Source: Hydrogenophaga sp. (GTDB lineage: Bacteria; Pseudomonadota; Gammaproteobacteria; Burkholderiales; Burkholderiaceae_C). From it: DNA of 41,658 nucleotides. The position numbers and the translations under genes are program-made. Positions 17,737 to 31,224 of the stretch are shown piece by piece; the first letter of the stretch is position 1; every line of letters begins with the position of its first letter. The stretch lies in the NCBI RefSeq assembly GCF_030158645.1, contig NZ_JAOASO010000101.1, forward strand, positions 1-41,658. The letters are read 5' to 3'. The notes beneath the pieces are model-generated. The model searched no databases, was not told the DNA's origin, and saw only the letters and a list, made by a program, of their open reading frames with translations.

Positions 17737-18609
17737 ATGCGACGTGATCCTCTGCCTTTGCTGAACCCTTCGGATTCGATGGACCCCGATGGCGACGTGC
17801 TGGACGCGCCCGACGGGCTGCGCGTGCGCACGGTGTGGATCTCCGACCTGCACCTGGGCACACCGGGTTGCCAGGCGAGGCCGCTGCTCGACTTTCTCAA
17901 GCGCGTGGAATGCGACACGCTCTACCTGGTGGGCGACATCATCGACGGCTGGCAGCTCAGGCGGCAGTGGTACTGGCCGCAGACCCACAACGACGTGGTG
18001 CAAAAGCTGTTGCGCAAGGCACGCAAGGGCACGCGCGTGGTGTTCGTGCCCGGCAATCACGACGAGTTTGCGCGCAAGTACCTCGGCCACAACTTCGGGG
18101 GTGTGGAAGTGGTCGACGAAGCCATCCACCAGACCGCCGACGGGCGCCTGTTGTGGGTCACCCACGGCGACTATTTTGACGGCGTGATCCAGTGCGCCAA
18201 ATGGCTGGCCCACGTGGGCGACTGGGCCTACGAGCTCACCCTGCGAATCAACCGGCACCTCAACTCCACCCGCGCCCGCCTGGGCCTGCCGTACTGGAGC
18301 CTGTCGCGCTACCTCAAACTCAAGGTCAAGCGCGCCGTGAGTTATGTGGGCGACTTTGAAACGGCGGTGGCACGCGAGGCGCGTGAGCGCGGCGTGCACG
18401 GCGTGGTGTGCGGACACATTCACCACGCCGAGATCCGCACCATCGACGGCATCCTCTACTGCAACGACGGGGACTGGGTGGAGAGCCTCACCGCGCTGGT
18501 GGAGCACGCCGATGGACGGCTCGAGATTCTGGACTGGTCGGGACGCACAGGGAAGCACGACAACGAGGCCGTGGTCAACGAGCCCGAGCTGTGCCCTGCA
18601 GTGGCCTGA
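17737..18609 (+). CDS. Metallophosphoesterase (PlcP-like / LpxH-like)
   Basis: The protein has the calcineurin-type metal-binding motifs in order: ISDLHLG (Asp37, His39), VGDIIDGW (Asp67), PGNHDE (Asn107, His108), THGDYFDG, and GHIHHAE. Relatives are often labelled UDP-2,3-diacylglucosamine diphosphatase, but the pairing with a diacylglycerol-type glycosyltransferase also fits PlcP, which makes diacylglycerol from phospholipids. The start is uncertain. ATGs at 17704, 17737 and 17779 are in frame and none has a good ribosome-binding site. The gene ends 6 nt from the convergent lipA stop. Confidence 0.8.
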   Translation: MRRDPLPLLNPSDSMDPDGDVLDAPDGLRVRTVWISDLHLGTPGCQARPLLDFLKRVECDTLYLVGDIIDGWQLRRQWYWPQTHNDVVQKLLRKARKGTRVVFVPGNHDEFARKYLGHNFGGVEVVDEAIHQTADGRLLWVTHGDYFDGVIQCAKWLAHVGDWAYELTLRINRHLNSTRARLGLPYWSLSRYLKLKVKRAVSYVGDFETAVAREARERGVHGVVCGHIHHAEIRTIDGILYCNDGDWVESLTALVEHADGRLEILDWSGRTGKHDNEAVVNEPELCPAVA

Positions 18610-18615
18610 TGGCTT

Positions 18616-19632
18616 TCAAGCGGCCGAGTTCAGCACGTCGTGTGCTTGCTGGTCGGCGTGGTACGAGCTGCGCACCATGGCGCCCACAGCGGCGTGGCTG
18701 AACCCCATCTTGTAAGCCTCGGCCTCGAACATCTTGAAGGTGTCGGGGTGCACATAGCGGCGCACCGGCAGGTGGTGACCGCTGGGCGCGAGGTACTGGC
18801 CGATGGTGAGCATGTCGATGCCGTGCGCGCGCATGTCGCGCATGACGTCCAGGATCTCTTCGTCCGTTTCGCCCAGACCGACCATCAAGCCGCTCTTGGT
18901 CGGCACATGGGGAAACAGCGCCTTGAATTTCTTGAGCAGGTTCAGGCTGAACTGGTAGTCCGATCCCGGGCGCGCTTCCTTGTAGAGACGCGGCACGGTC
19001 TCCATGTTGTGGTTCATCACGTCGGGCGGTGCGGCTTTCAGGATCTCCAGCGCGCGGTCGTCGCGGCCCCGGAAATCGGGCACCAGCACCTCGATCTGCG
19101 TCTTCGGTGACAAGGCGCGGGTCTTTTCGATGCACGCCACGAAATGGCCGGCACCACCGTCACGCAGGTCGTCGCGGTCCACGCTGGTGATCACGACATA
19201 CTTCAGCTGGAGCTGCGCGATGGTCTTGGCCAGGTTGTCCGGTTCGTTCACATCGAGCGGGTCGGGGCGGCCATGGCCGACGTCGCAGAACGGGCAGCGC
19301 CGGGTGCACTTGTCGCCCATGATCATGAAGGTGGCCGTGCCTTTGCCGAAGCACTCACCGATGTTGGGGCAGCTCGCCTCTTCGCAGACTGTCACCAGTT
19401 TGTTGGTGCGCAGAATGTCCTTGATTTCGTAGAAGCGGGTGGTGGGGCTGCCGGCCTTCACGCGGATCCACTCGGGCTTCTTCAGCACCTCGGCCGGCAC
19501 GATCTTGATGGGGATGCGCGATGTTTTGGCCTGGCTCTTCTGCTTGGCCGAGGCGTCGTAGCTGGCGGCGGGCTGGGCCTCGCGCACGGTGGTGTCGGCA
19601 ACGGCAGGGACGGGCGTGTCGGTCGGGTTCAT
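18616..19632 (-). CDS. lipA: Lipoyl synthase
   Basis: The 338-residue radical-SAM enzyme inserts two sulfurs into octanoyl groups on carrier proteins. The auxiliary cluster motif [12 protein letters not shown] (Cys83, 88, 94) and the radical-SAM motif [10 protein letters not shown] (Cys109, 113, 116) are intact. The C-terminal RSSYHADQ gives the serine ligand to the auxiliary cluster. An N-terminal extension of about 40 residues is typical for betaproteobacteria. It follows lipB on the same strand, 36 nt away. Confidence 0.97.
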   Translation of the reverse strand: MNPTDTPVPAVADTTVREAQPAASYDASAKQKSQAKTSRIPIKIVPAEVLKKPEWIRVKAGSPTTRFYEIKDILRTNKLVTVCEEASCPNIGECFGKGTATFMIMGDKCTRRCPFCDVGHGRPDPLDVNEPDNLAKTIAQLQLKYVVITSVDRDDLRDGGAGHFVACIEKTRALSPKTQIEVLVPDFRGRDDRALEILKAAPPDVMNHNMETVPRLYKEARPGSDYQFSLNLLKKFKALFPHVPTKSGLMVGLGETDEEILDVMRDMRAHGIDMLTIGQYLAPSGHHLPVRRYVHPDTFKMFEAEAYKMGFSHAAVGAMVRSSYHADQQAHDVLNSAA

Positions 19633-19668
19633 GGCGGCGGCGCGGGTGGCGCGTGGGGTCGGGGTTGG

Positions 19669-20361
19669 TCAGGGTGACAGGGTGGCGCCGAGCTTCTGGC
19701 TCAACACCTGTGCGGCCTCTTCCCGGGACACCGCAACGCCGATTGTAGAAAGGTCCACCGTTTGCAGGCCGGTGTAGCCACATGGGTTGATGCGCTGGAA
19801 GGGTTGCAGGTCCATGGCCACATTGAGTGCCACGCCGTGGTAGGTGCAATGGCGGCTGACCTTGATGCCGAGCGCGGCGATCTTGCCCAGGCCCGAGAAG
19901 TCGGGTTCGGGCGCGGGCTCGCCGGGCACCCGACGCTGGGGTCGCTGGGCCAGCATCGCGTGGCTGAACGGGTCGTCCAGCCGGACGTAAATCCCGGGCG
20001 CACCGGCCACGCGGTGACCCGTGACCTCAAACGCGGCCAGCGTGCGGATCACCGCCTCTTCAACCCGGTAGACGAATTCCTTGACGTAGTAGCCCGCGCG
20101 CTGCAAGTCGATCAGCGGATAGGCCACCACCTGGCCCGGCCCGTGGTAGGTCACCTGACCACCCCGGTTCGTCTGCACCACAGGGATGTCTCCCGGGGCG
20201 AGCAAATGGTCTTCACGCCCCGCCAGGCCTTGCGTGAACACGGGCGGGTGTTCGCAGATCCAGAGCTCGTCGGGTGTGTCCGGTGTGCGCTCCGCCGTGA
20301 AGGCCTGCATGGCTTCAAAGGTCGCGCTGAAGGGCACCAGGCCCAAGCCTCGTATGTTCAC
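19669..20361 (-). CDS. lipB: Octanoyltransferase
   Basis: The 230-residue enzyme transfers octanoate from acyl carrier protein to lipoyl domains. The [12 protein letters not shown] motif, the catalytic Cys194 (NPCGYTGLQ) and Lys160 ([12 protein letters not shown]) are present. A poorly conserved stretch of about 30 residues (126-155, proline- and arginine-rich) before the lysine motif is longer than in E. coli LipB. Its start overlaps the stop of the upstream ybeD-like gene by 4 nt. Confidence 0.96.
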   Translation of the reverse strand: MNIRGLGLVPFSATFEAMQAFTAERTPDTPDELWICEHPPVFTQGLAGREDHLLAPGDIPVVQTNRGGQVTYHGPGQVVAYPLIDLQRAGYYVKEFVYRVEEAVIRTLAAFEVTGHRVAGAPGIYVRLDDPFSHAMLAQRPQRRVPGEPAPEPDFSGLGKIAALGIKVSRHCTYHGVALNVAMDLQPFQRINPCGYTGLQTVDLSTIGVAVSREEAAQVLSQKLGATLSP

Positions 20362-20642
20362 AGCACGATCTTGACCATCGGGTGGGTGGTCAGGGTGCGG
20401 TAGAGCTCATCGAGCTGTTCGCGACTGGTCACGTGCACGCTGAGCGTCAGGCCCATGTAGTTGCCCGCTTTGCTGGGGCGCTGTTCGACGGTTCCGGCGT
20501 CGAAGCCGGCGTCGAAGGCCCTGGCCACGTGCACCATGGCATCGATGAAACCTTCCACGTTCGCGCCCATCACCTTGATGGGAAATTGTGTGGGGTACTC
20601 GATGAGCGATTGCTCGGGGGGGATGTCGCGGGGTTGGTCCAT
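20358..20642 (-). CDS. YbeD/DUF493 family protein
   Basis: The 94-residue protein has the DUF493 pattern with [11 protein letters not shown] near residues 16-26, [13 protein letters not shown] in the middle and [15 protein letters not shown] at the end. The fold is ACT-like and the function uncertain. A gene of this family precedes lipB in many proteobacteria, suggesting a role tied to lipoylation. It lies 14 nt after the aminotransferase stop. Confidence 0.9.
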   Translation of the reverse strand: MDQPRDIPPEQSLIEYPTQFPIKVMGANVEGFIDAMVHVARAFDAGFDAGTVEQRPSKAGNYMGLTLSVHVTSREQLDELYRTLTTHPMVKIVL

Positions 20643-20656
20643 GGGGCTTCTCCGGT

Positions 20657-21556
20657 TCAGGCCGCCAACGCGGCCACGGCTTGCTGGTAACCAGCGTACA
20701 GACGGTTGTAGATGGGGCCGGGGACGCCTTGCCCGACCGGGTGACCATCGAGGCGGGTGATGGGCAGCACCTCTTTCGAGGCGGACGACAGCAGCAGTTC
20801 GTCGGCGGCCAGCACCTCGGCGCGTGTGATGCGGCGCAGTTCAAACGGCAGGCCCTGGGAGCGGCAGATCTCTTCGATCAGCCCGAAGCGGATGCCTTCC
20901 AGCACCAGGTTGTCGCTGGGCGGGCCCATGACCACGCCATCCTTGACCACCCAGACGTTGCTCGACGCCGCTTCACTCAAATGCTCGCCGCGGAACATGA
21001 CGGTCTCCACCGCACCGGCGTCCACGCCGATCTGGCGAGCCAACACCGCCCCCAGCAGGCTCGTGCTTTTGATGTGGGCTTTCTCCCAGCGAAAGTCGTC
21101 GGCGCTCACGCAGGCCACGCCGTGCTCGCGCTGTGCCGGTGTGGCCAGTTTCATCTCGCTCACCATCACGAACACGGTGGGCGCGATGTCGGGCGGCATG
21201 GCGTGATCCCTCAAGGCCACGCCCCGGGTGACCTGGATGTAGATGAGCTGATGGGTGGCGCCGCGGCCGTCCCGCAACGAGTGCGCCAGGCGCTGCGCGA
21301 TGGCCAGCCATTCGGCGTGGGACAGGGGGCTGGTGATGCGCAGTTCGTTCAGCGAGCGGTCCAGCCGTGCCATGTGCTGTTCGAAGCGGAACGCCTTGCC
21401 TGCGTAGCAAGGCAGCACCTCGTACACGCCGTCTCCAAAAATGAAACCCCGATCCAGCACGCTGATTCTGGCGTTGCGCAGCTCGGTGAACTCACCATTG
21501 AGGTAGCAGAGGGTGTCGGGCAGAGCGGGGGTGGGCCCCCAGTTCGCAGCGGTCAT
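20657..21556 (-). CDS. D-amino-acid transaminase-like PLP enzyme (class IV)
   Basis: The 299-residue protein is a fold-type IV aminotransferase. It has GFIFGDGVYEVLP near residues 37-49, Lys163 in HIKSTSLLGAV as the PLP-binding lysine, and SEAASSNVWVV as a phosphate-binding loop. The best match is D-alanine/D-amino-acid transaminase; branched-chain aminotransferase or aminodeoxychorismate lyase activity cannot be excluded. ATG 21556 starts the conserved N-terminus. It leads the ybeD-lipB-lipA cluster on the minus strand and is divergent from the atp operon. Confidence 0.88.
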   Translation of the reverse strand: MTAANWGPTPALPDTLCYLNGEFTELRNARISVLDRGFIFGDGVYEVLPCYAGKAFRFEQHMARLDRSLNELRITSPLSHAEWLAIAQRLAHSLRDGRGATHQLIYIQVTRGVALRDHAMPPDIAPTVFVMVSEMKLATPAQREHGVACVSADDFRWEKAHIKSTSLLGAVLARQIGVDAGAVETVMFRGEHLSEAASSNVWVVKDGVVMGPPSDNLVLEGIRFGLIEEICRSQGLPFELRRITRAEVLAADELLLSSASKEVLPITRLDGHPVGQGVPGPIYNRLYAGYQQAVAALAA

Positions 21557-21609
21557 GAAGCGATTATCGGCGGCGGTGTTGGCAGAAGACGCACAAGCTG
21601 CGCTCAGCC

Positions 21610-21640
21610 TTGACGACCCCATGGGGTTTCTACGTATAAT
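21610..21640 (+). promoter_or_regulatory. Candidate promoter of the atp operon
   Basis: TTGACG (21610-21615) and a perfect TATAAT (21635-21640) lie 49 nt upstream of the atpI start. The spacer is 19 nt, longer than ideal, so the true -35 may be degenerate. It is the only strong -10 between the divergent aminotransferase and atpI. Confidence 0.65.
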
Positions 21641-21688
21641 CAGCGGCTTTGCGAACGTCGCCCAACCGTAACCCGTCTGTAACCCGCC

Positions 21689-22204
21689 ATGTCGACAATG
21701 CAACGCGTCGATCCGGAGTCGCAGACCCAGGCAGAAGGTGCAGATGGTGAGCAAGCGATCGAATTCAAGCCACTGACGCGCGAAGAAGCGTTGCAGTGGC
21801 GAGCCCGCCAGCCCAGCTTGTCTTTGTGGCGTCTGGTGGGTTTGCAGTTGGTGGTGGGATTGTCCGCAGGCGCCCTGGCCTGGTTGCTCACGCAATCGGC
21901 CTCGGTGGCATGGTCGGTTCTGTACGGTGCAGCCGCTGTGGTGTTGCCTTCGGCCCTGATGGCCTACGGTTTGACATCCAGTGCATTGAGCCGCCTGCTG
22001 GCGGGTTATGCGCAAGCGGCTTTTGCCGGGTTTTTGTTGTGGGAGGGGGTCAAGATCCTGTTGGTGGTGGCCATGTTGTGGTCGGCCCCGTGGATCGTCC
22101 CCGAGCTGAATTGGCTGGGCCTGTTGGCTGGTCTGGTGTTGGTTCTCAAGGTGTACTGGTTTGGATTCTGGATCCAGACCCGGCGCGCAAATCTAAACGG
22201 TTGA
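21689..22204 (+). CDS. atpI: ATP synthase subunit I
   Basis: The 171-residue protein has a charged N-terminus of about 40 residues and four hydrophobic helices, as in AtpI, which helps assemble the c-ring. It has little sequence identity across phyla, but its position as the first gene before atpB is decisive. The gap to atpB is 27 nt. Confidence 0.88.
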   Translation: MSTMQRVDPESQTQAEGADGEQAIEFKPLTREEALQWRARQPSLSLWRLVGLQLVVGLSAGALAWLLTQSASVAWSVLYGAAAVVLPSALMAYGLTSSALSRLLAGYAQAAFAGFLLWEGVKILLVVAMLWSAPWIVPELNWLGLLAGLVLVLKVYWFGFWIQTRRANLNG

Positions 22205-22231
22205 ATTTCCGACAAATCGGTGCAAACGAAC

Positions 22232-23430
<1,199 letters not shown>

Positions 23431-23554
23431 TGGGATTTGCTGCCTCGTCGGGCCGTGTTCCGCGCAGCCGGGTGTCATGGACGCCTGGCGGGCAACGCAC
23501 CGACGCAGCAGCAAGTGCATCACCACTTATGTCAACACACAGAAAGGCGTTGCG

Positions 23555-24025
23555 ATGAATATCAATGCAACCCTCTTTGCGCAGGCCATCGTCTTTGCGA
23601 TCCTGGTGTGGTTCACGATGAAATTCGTGTGGCCCCCGATTGCCAAGGCGCTCGATGAGCGTGCGTTGAAGATTTCCGAAGGTCTGGCGGCTTCCGAAAA
23701 AGCCAAGTCCGAGCTGGCCGTGGCCAACAAGCGAGTGGAAGAAGAGTTGGGCAAATCGCGCAACGAAGCTGCCACACGCCTGGCCGACGCCGAGCGTCGT
23801 GCGCAGACCGTGATCGAAGAGGCCAAGGCGCGCGCGACCGACGAAGCCAACAAGATCGTGGCCGCCGCTCACCTGGAAGCCGAACAGCAGGTCGTCAAGG
23901 CCCGCGAAGCCCTGCGCGAGCAAGTGGCTGCGCTGGCTGTCAAGGGCGCCGAGCAGATCCTCAAGCGCGAAGTCAACGCCGGCGTCCACGCCGAGTTGCT
24001 GGGCCGCCTGAAGACCGAGCTCTGA
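23555..24025 (+). CDS. atpF: F1Fo ATP synthase subunit b
   Basis: The 156-residue protein has one N-terminal membrane helix ([19 protein letters not shown]) and a long charged alpha-helical stalk, the peripheral stator. The start ATG 23555 agrees with the family length of 156. A longer in-frame start at 23477 would put 26 residues before the membrane helix and is rejected. Confidence 0.96.
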   Translation: MNINATLFAQAIVFAILVWFTMKFVWPPIAKALDERALKISEGLAASEKAKSELAVANKRVEEELGKSRNEAATRLADAERRAQTVIEEAKARATDEANKIVAAAHLEAEQQVVKAREALREQVAALAVKGAEQILKREVNAGVHAELLGRLKTEL

Positions 24026-24053
24026 TCCACCGACACGGCACCAAAGGACAACC

Positions 24054-24587
24054 ATGGCCGAAATCGCCACCATTGCCCGCCCCTACGCGGAAGCGCTGTT
24101 CCAGGCCTCGGGCGCTGGCGCGGCAGACACCGCCGCCTGGCTCGACGAGCTGGCGTCGGTGGCTGCGGATGAACAGCTCCGTCTGTACGCCGACAACCCC
24201 CGGACAACGCCCGAACAGGTGTTCAGCCTCGTCACGGGCTTGATCAAGGCAGGTCTGCCCGCGATGGCGCAGAACTTCCTGCGCACCGTGATCGACAACG
24301 GCCGCCTGGCCGCACTGCCTGAAATCGCGGAGCAGTTCCGTGCTTTGAAGAACGCGCAACAGGGTGCGTTTGACGCTGTGGTCTACAGCGCCTTTGCGAT
24401 CGACAGCGCAGCGTTGGCCGATCTCTCCGGGGTGCTGGAGAAGCGCTTTGCCCGCAAGCTCAATCTTCAGGTCGAATTGCAGCCCGAGTTGATCGGCGGC
24501 ATCCGCGTGGTGGTGGGCGATGAAGTGCTCGACACCTCGATCAAAGCCCGCCTGGAACACATGAAATCCGCCCTGACCGCGGCCTGA
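24054..24587 (+). CDS. atpH: F1Fo ATP synthase subunit delta
   Basis: The 177-residue protein begins [17 protein letters not shown], the conserved delta/OSCP N-terminus, and ends with the [20 protein letters not shown] motif. It ties the stator to the top of F1. AAAGGA lies 7 nt before the ATG. The gap to atpA is 65 nt. Confidence 0.96.
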   Translation: MAEIATIARPYAEALFQASGAGAADTAAWLDELASVAADEQLRLYADNPRTTPEQVFSLVTGLIKAGLPAMAQNFLRTVIDNGRLAALPEIAEQFRALKNAQQGAFDAVVYSAFAIDSAALADLSGVLEKRFARKLNLQVELQPELIGGIRVVVGDEVLDTSIKARLEHMKSALTAA

Positions 24588-24652
24588 ACCCAGTTCATAC
24601 GCTGTCACTCCGCGCCCGCCTGCTCACCATTTAACGAAAGAAGGAAAGAGTC

Positions 24653-26209
24653 ATGCAACTCAATCCCGCTGAAATCTCCGAACTGATCAAGTCCCGCATC
24701 GAGGGACTCGGCACATCGACCGATGTGCGCAACCAGGGCACCGTGGTGTCGGTGACCGACGGTATCGTCCGCGTCCACGGCCTGTCCGATGTGATGCAGG
24801 GCGAGATGCTGGAATTCCCGGCCAACAAGGATGGCGTGCCTTCCTTCGGCCTGGCACTGAACCTGGAGCGTGACTCCGTGGGCGCCGTGATTCTGGGTGA
24901 GTACGAGCACATCTCCGAAGGCGAAACCGTCAAGTGCACGGGCCGCATTCTGGAAGTGCCGGTCGGTCCCGAGCTGATTGGCCGCGTGGTCAACGCCCTG
25001 GGTGCTCCGATCGACGGCAAAGGTCCGATCAACGCCAAGATGACCGACGTGATCGAGAAGGTGGCGCCCGGCGTGATCGCCCGCAAATCGGTGGACCAGC
25101 CGGTGCAGACCGGCCTGAAGTCGATCGACTCGATGGTGCCCGTGGGCCGTGGCCAGCGCGAGCTGATCATCGGTGACCGCCAGACCGGCAAGACCGCCGT
25201 GGCGATCGACGCGATCATCAACCAGAAGGGTCAGAACATGACCTGCGTTTACGTCGCGATCGGCCAGAAGGCCTCGTCGATCAAGAACGTGGTGCGCGCT
25301 CTGGAACAGGCTGGCGCGATGGAGTACACCATCGTCGTGGCCGCTTCGGCTTCCGAATCCGCTGCCATGCAGTACCTGTCGGCCTACTCCGGCTGCACCA
25401 TGGGCGAATACTTCCGCGACCGCGGCCAGGACGCCCTGATCGTGTACGACGATCTGTCCAAGCAGGCCGTGGCCTACCGCCAGGTTTCGTTGTTGTTGCG
25501 TCGCCCGCCAGGCCGCGAAGCCTATCCCGGCGACGTGTTCTATCTCCACAGCCGCCTGCTCGAGCGCGCCGCGCGCGTGAACGCCGACTACGTCGAAGCC
25601 TTCACCAAGGGTGAAGTCAAGGGCAAGACGGGCTCGCTGACCGCACTGCCGATCATCGAAACGCAGGCCGGCGACGTGTCGGCCTTCGTGCCGACGAACG
25701 TGATCTCGATCACCGACGGCCAGATCTTCCTGGAAACCAGCCTGTTCAACGCCGGCATCCGCCCCGCCATCAACGCCGGTATCTCGGTGTCGCGCGTCGG
25801 TGGTGCTGCCCAGACCAAGCTGATCAAGAGCCTGTCCGGCGGTATCCGTACCGACCTGGCCCAGTACCGTGAACTGGCTGCGTTCGCGCAGTTCGCTTCC
25901 GACCTGGACGAGGCCACCCGCAAGCAGCTCGACCGCGGTGCCCGCGTGACCGAACTGCTCAAGCAGGCCCAGTACAGCCCACAGTCGATCGGTCTGATGG
26001 CCTCCACGCTGTTTGCCGTGAACAAGGGTTACCTGGACGACATCGAAGTCAAGAAAGTGCTCTCGTTCGAAAACGGCATGCACGCTTTCCTCAAGGACAA
26101 GCACGCAGCCCTGCTGGCCAAGCTGGAAAACGACAAGGCCATGGACAAGGACGCCGAAGCCCAACTGGCAGCCGCCATCGCCGACTTCAAAAAAACCGGC
26201 ACCTACTGA
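24653..26209 (+). CDS. atpA: F1Fo ATP synthase subunit alpha
   Basis: The 518-residue protein has the non-catalytic nucleotide-binding P-loop GDRQTGKT (174-181) and the alpha signature [17 protein letters not shown]. Length and motifs match subunit alpha throughout. It forms the alpha3beta3 hexamer with AtpD. Confidence 0.98.
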   Translation: MQLNPAEISELIKSRIEGLGTSTDVRNQGTVVSVTDGIVRVHGLSDVMQGEMLEFPANKDGVPSFGLALNLERDSVGAVILGEYEHISEGETVKCTGRILEVPVGPELIGRVVNALGAPIDGKGPINAKMTDVIEKVAPGVIARKSVDQPVQTGLKSIDSMVPVGRGQRELIIGDRQTGKTAVAIDAIINQKGQNMTCVYVAIGQKASSIKNVVRALEQAGAMEYTIVVAASASESAAMQYLSAYSGCTMGEYFRDRGQDALIVYDDLSKQAVAYRQVSLLLRRPPGREAYPGDVFYLHSRLLERAARVNADYVEAFTKGEVKGKTGSLTALPIIETQAGDVSAFVPTNVISITDGQIFLETSLFNAGIRPAINAGISVSRVGGAAQTKLIKSLSGGIRTDLAQYRELAAFAQFASDLDEATRKQLDRGARVTELLKQAQYSPQSIGLMASTLFAVNKGYLDDIEVKKVLSFENGMHAFLKDKHAALLAKLENDKAMDKDAEAQLAAAIADFKKTGTY

Positions 26210-26240
26210 TCCGGCCCATTGACTTCTTAGAGGAAACACA

Positions 26241-28581
<2,341 letters not shown>

Positions 28582-28656
28582 AGCGGCCGCGGTGGGTGCC
28601 GGTTTGTGCCGGCTTCCCGCCCGTTTGCTTTTCAACCATCTTCAACAGGAGACCCT

Positions 28657-29073
28657 ATGAGCACCATCCGCGTCGACGTGGTGAGCGCCGAAGCTTCCAT
28701 CTTTTCTGGCGATGCCAAGTTCGTGGCTTTGCCGGGCGAAGCGGGCGAGCTGGGCATTCTGCCAGGCCACATGCCGCTCATCACCCGCATCAAGCCCGGT
28801 GCTGTGCGCATCGAAAAAGCCGACGGCGGCGAAGAGTTCGTGTTCGTGGCCGGTGGCATTCTGGAAGTTCAACCGCACCACATCACCGTGTTGTCCGACA
28901 CCGCCATTCGCGGCAAGGACCTGGACGAAGCCAAGGCACTGGACGCCCGCAAGCAAGCCGAAGAGGCTTTGAAGAATGCCAAGAGCGACATCGATCTGGC
29001 CAAGGCCACGTCGGAGCTGGCGGTCATGGCGGCTCAGATTGCTGCACTGCGCAAGTTTCGGCAAAAGAAGTGA
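28657..29073 (+). CDS. atpC: F1Fo ATP synthase subunit epsilon
   Basis: The 138-residue protein has the beta-sandwich domain ([21 protein letters not shown]) followed by two helices that can inhibit F1. The start ATG 28657 has CAGGAG 6 nt before it. Longer open frame upstream overlaps the atpD-atpC gap and is rejected. It is the last gene of the operon. Confidence 0.96.
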   Translation: MSTIRVDVVSAEASIFSGDAKFVALPGEAGELGILPGHMPLITRIKPGAVRIEKADGGEEFVFVAGGILEVQPHHITVLSDTAIRGKDLDEAKALDARKQAEEALKNAKSDIDLAKATSELAVMAAQIAALRKFRQKK

Positions 29074-29101
29074 TCACACAGGCATTGCCCTGGTTTCCAT
29101 G

Positions 29102-29131
29102 AAAAGATCGGCTTCAAGCCGATCTTTTTTT
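29102..29131 (+). terminator. Rho-independent terminator of the atp operon
   Basis: AGATCGGCT pairs with AGCCGATCT around a 3-nt loop and runs directly into seven Ts (29125-29131). It closes the nine-gene atp operon. Confidence 0.93.
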
Positions 29132-29196
29132 GCCCGTTGCCGGCTGCAACGTGTAACTGTCCGCATACCATGTGACAGCGAACAAAGGCAGAGACG

Positions 29197-29766
29197 ATGT
29201 CATCGATTTTTCAAAGTCCGGAATTGGCACCCGAAGAAGTGGCGGCCCGGTTGTTGGTCACACCCTCAGCGCTGGCCGACCTCACGCTGGGTGACGCGCT
29301 CAAGGTGGTGGGCTACATGCGGCCCAAGCTCATCAAAGCCGGCACCGTGATCATCCAGGAGGGTGAGGTGCGGCAAACCGACTACATGCTGTTGGTGCTC
29401 GAAGGCGACATCGCGGTCGAGAACGAACTGCCCGGTCTGCACGAGAGCATGGTGGTCAACATCATGGGCCCCGGCCACCTGATTGGCGAAATGGGTGTGC
29501 TCGACGGCGCGCCGCGCTCGGCCACTTGCACCGCCAACACCAACATCGCTGCGGCCGTGCTCTCGCGCACCGCGCTGATGCGCATCCTCAAGGAAGATCC
29601 CCGCCTGGGTTCTCGCCTGCTGTTGGCCATCTCCAAGCGCATGGCCGACCGCTTGCGTGAGACCACCCGCAAGCTCAAGACCTTTGCCCAGATGAACAAG
29701 GCCTTGCAGCAAGAACTGCAGGTCGTGATGAACAGCCGCAACCCCCTGGACAAACGCCGCGGTTGA
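29197..29766 (+). CDS. Cyclic-nucleotide-binding-domain protein without HTH
   Basis: The 189-residue protein has one cNMP-binding domain (about residues 37-150), with the phosphate-binding cassette GEMGVLDGAPRSATCTA near 97-113. Where CRP/FNR proteins have a DNA-binding domain it has only a helical, charged C-terminus. It is therefore probably a stand-alone sensor or a partner of other proteins. The cassette's arginine is present, so nucleotide binding is plausible but not shown. It is monocistronic after the atp terminator and convergent with the TPM genes. Confidence 0.82.
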   Translation: MSSIFQSPELAPEEVAARLLVTPSALADLTLGDALKVVGYMRPKLIKAGTVIIQEGEVRQTDYMLLVLEGDIAVENELPGLHESMVVNIMGPGHLIGEMGVLDGAPRSATCTANTNIAAAVLSRTALMRILKEDPRLGSRLLLAISKRMADRLRETTRKLKTFAQMNKALQQELQVVMNSRNPLDKRRG

Positions 29767-29779
29767 TCGCCGCGCTGCG

Positions 29780-30307
29780 TCAGCGGCGCACCACCGCGTC
29801 GGGCAGTTCGTTGGGGCGCACTGTGCCGGGCTCGGCTGGAAAGTTCAGCACCAGCAGTGCCGACACCTCCTCCAGCGCCTGCGTGAGCCCGTCTTCGAAC
29901 TCACCCGACCGCAAGCGAACGCCCAGCCGATCCACGATGGCCTGCCAATCGCCTTGGCCCACGCGGCGCGACAGCGCACGGTCGGCCACGAACTCAATGG
30001 CGTGTTCGGCCAGCAACACGTAGATCAACACGCCGTTGTTGTGTTCGGTGTCCCAGATGCGCAAGCGGCCAAACCACGTGAGGGCACGTTCGCGCACGAC
30101 CTGTGCCAAGGGCGCCTCGGAGTCAATGCGCCAGAGGTAGCTCAGCGGCAGCGAGGCTTCCACACACAGGCGCACCTCACCGGTGTGACGGCCTTCGCTG
30201 GCGGCCACGCGGCGTGCGATGCGTTCGGCCATGCTGTCCGGCACGGCGCGCAGGGTGTCCGAGCGGTCCATCCACCGGTGCTTGAAGATGCGCAGCAGCT
30301 TGTTCAT
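29780..30307 (-). CDS. TPM-domain cytosolic protein
   Basis: The 175-residue protein matches the TPM_phosphatase (TLP18.3/Psb32/MOLO-1) domain over most of its length, with RIARRVAASEGRHTGEVRLCVE and the HNNGVLIYVLLAEHAIEFVAD core. It has no signal peptide or membrane helix. It starts 2 nt after the stop of the larger TPM gene and forms a unit with it and lemA. Function within the lemA cluster is unknown. Confidence 0.85.
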   Translation of the reverse strand: MNKLLRIFKHRWMDRSDTLRAVPDSMAERIARRVAASEGRHTGEVRLCVEASLPLSYLWRIDSEAPLAQVVRERALTWFGRLRIWDTEHNNGVLIYVLLAEHAIEFVADRALSRRVGQGDWQAIVDRLGVRLRSGEFEDGLTQALEEVSALLVLNFPAEPGTVRPNELPDAVVRR

Positions 30308-30309
30308 GT

Positions 30310-31224
30310 TCACCAGCCGCCCGAAGCGCCGCCGCCTCCAAAATTGCCGCCGCCACCCGAGCTGAATCCGCCGCCGCCTCGGCCGCCACCCAAGCCGCCG
30401 CCACCGAAACCTCCACCCCAACCCCCGCCCCGCCCGCCCCGGCCCGAACCTCCGCCCAACGAAGCGGCGGGCAGGAACTGCATGAACAGCGCTGCCAGCA
30501 TGCCCAGCAGTCCGGCGCCAATGGCCACCCAGACCACAGCGGTCAGCACCCAGGCGAGTGCGCCTGCGCCGACCCCGGTGAGCACGGTCCCGAGCTTGTT
30601 GCCGAACATGCCGCGCAGCAAACCGGAGAGCATGGGCACCGCGAACACCAGAAAGATCAGCGCGTCCATCCACTCGAAGTCGCTGGCGCCGGACGCAGCC
30701 TGCCCTGCCGAGGCGCTGGGCAAGGGCAGTTCTTCACCGCGGATGCGCGCGAGGATCTGGTCGACACCGGCGTTGATGCCACCGGCGTAGTCGCCCCGCC
30801 GGAACGCGGGCGTCACAGCGCCATCCAGAATGCGGCGCGCCATCAGATCGGGGATGGCGCCTTCCAGTGCCTTGGCCGTGGCAATGCGCAGGCGCCGATC
30901 ATCTTTGGCGATGACGAACAGGGCGCCATCGCCCACATCGGCCCGCCCGATCTTCCAGGCGTCGCCCACCCGCTGCGTGAAATCCGCGATGTCCTCGGGT
31001 GCGGTGGTGGGCACCATCAGCACCACCACTTGCGAGCCGTTGGATTGTTCGAACGCCGCGAGCTTGGCCTCCAGGCCGGCGAGGCTGGCCGCGTCCAGCG
31101 TGGCGGTCAGGTCGATCACGCGCGCGCTGAGCGCAGGCACCGGCACCAGACCCTGGGCCGACGCGAAGGCCAGCCCCCACCACAGCCCCAGCGCCAGCAG
31201 GCACCGGGCGCAGAAGCGCGTCAT
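30310..31224 (-). CDS. TPM-domain membrane protein with glycine-rich tail
   Basis: The 304-residue precursor has a signal peptide (about 24 residues), a TPM domain (about residues 30-150, with SQVVVLMVPTTAPEDI and GDGALFVIAKDDRRLRIAT), two hydrophobic helices near 185-245 and a tail of glycine, serine and tryptophan from about 255. The domain should be in the periplasm. Glycine-rich tails are typical of the YgcG-like members next to lemA. Its start overlaps the lemA stop (ATGA). Confidence 0.9.
   Translation of the reverse strand: MTRFCARCLLALGLWWGLAFASAQGLVPVPALSARVIDLTATLDAASLAGLEAKLAAFEQSNGSQVVVLMVPTTAPEDIADFTQRVGDAWKIGRADVGDGALFVIAKDDRRLRIATAKALEGAIPDLMARRILDGAVTPAFRRGDYAGGINAGVDQILARIRGEELPLPSASAGQAASGASDFEWMDALIFLVFAVPMLSGLLRGMFGNKLGTVLTGVGAGALAWVLTAVVWVAIGAGLLGMLAALFMQFLPAASLGGGSGRGGRGGGWGGGFGGGGLGGGRGGGGFSSGGGGNFGGGGASGGW

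Noticed and set aside
28582..28656. GCCGG/CCGGC hairpin between atpD and atpC as an internal terminator
   Set aside because: The stem is only 5 bp and the T-run is interrupted and distant. It is not enough to call termination inside the operon.
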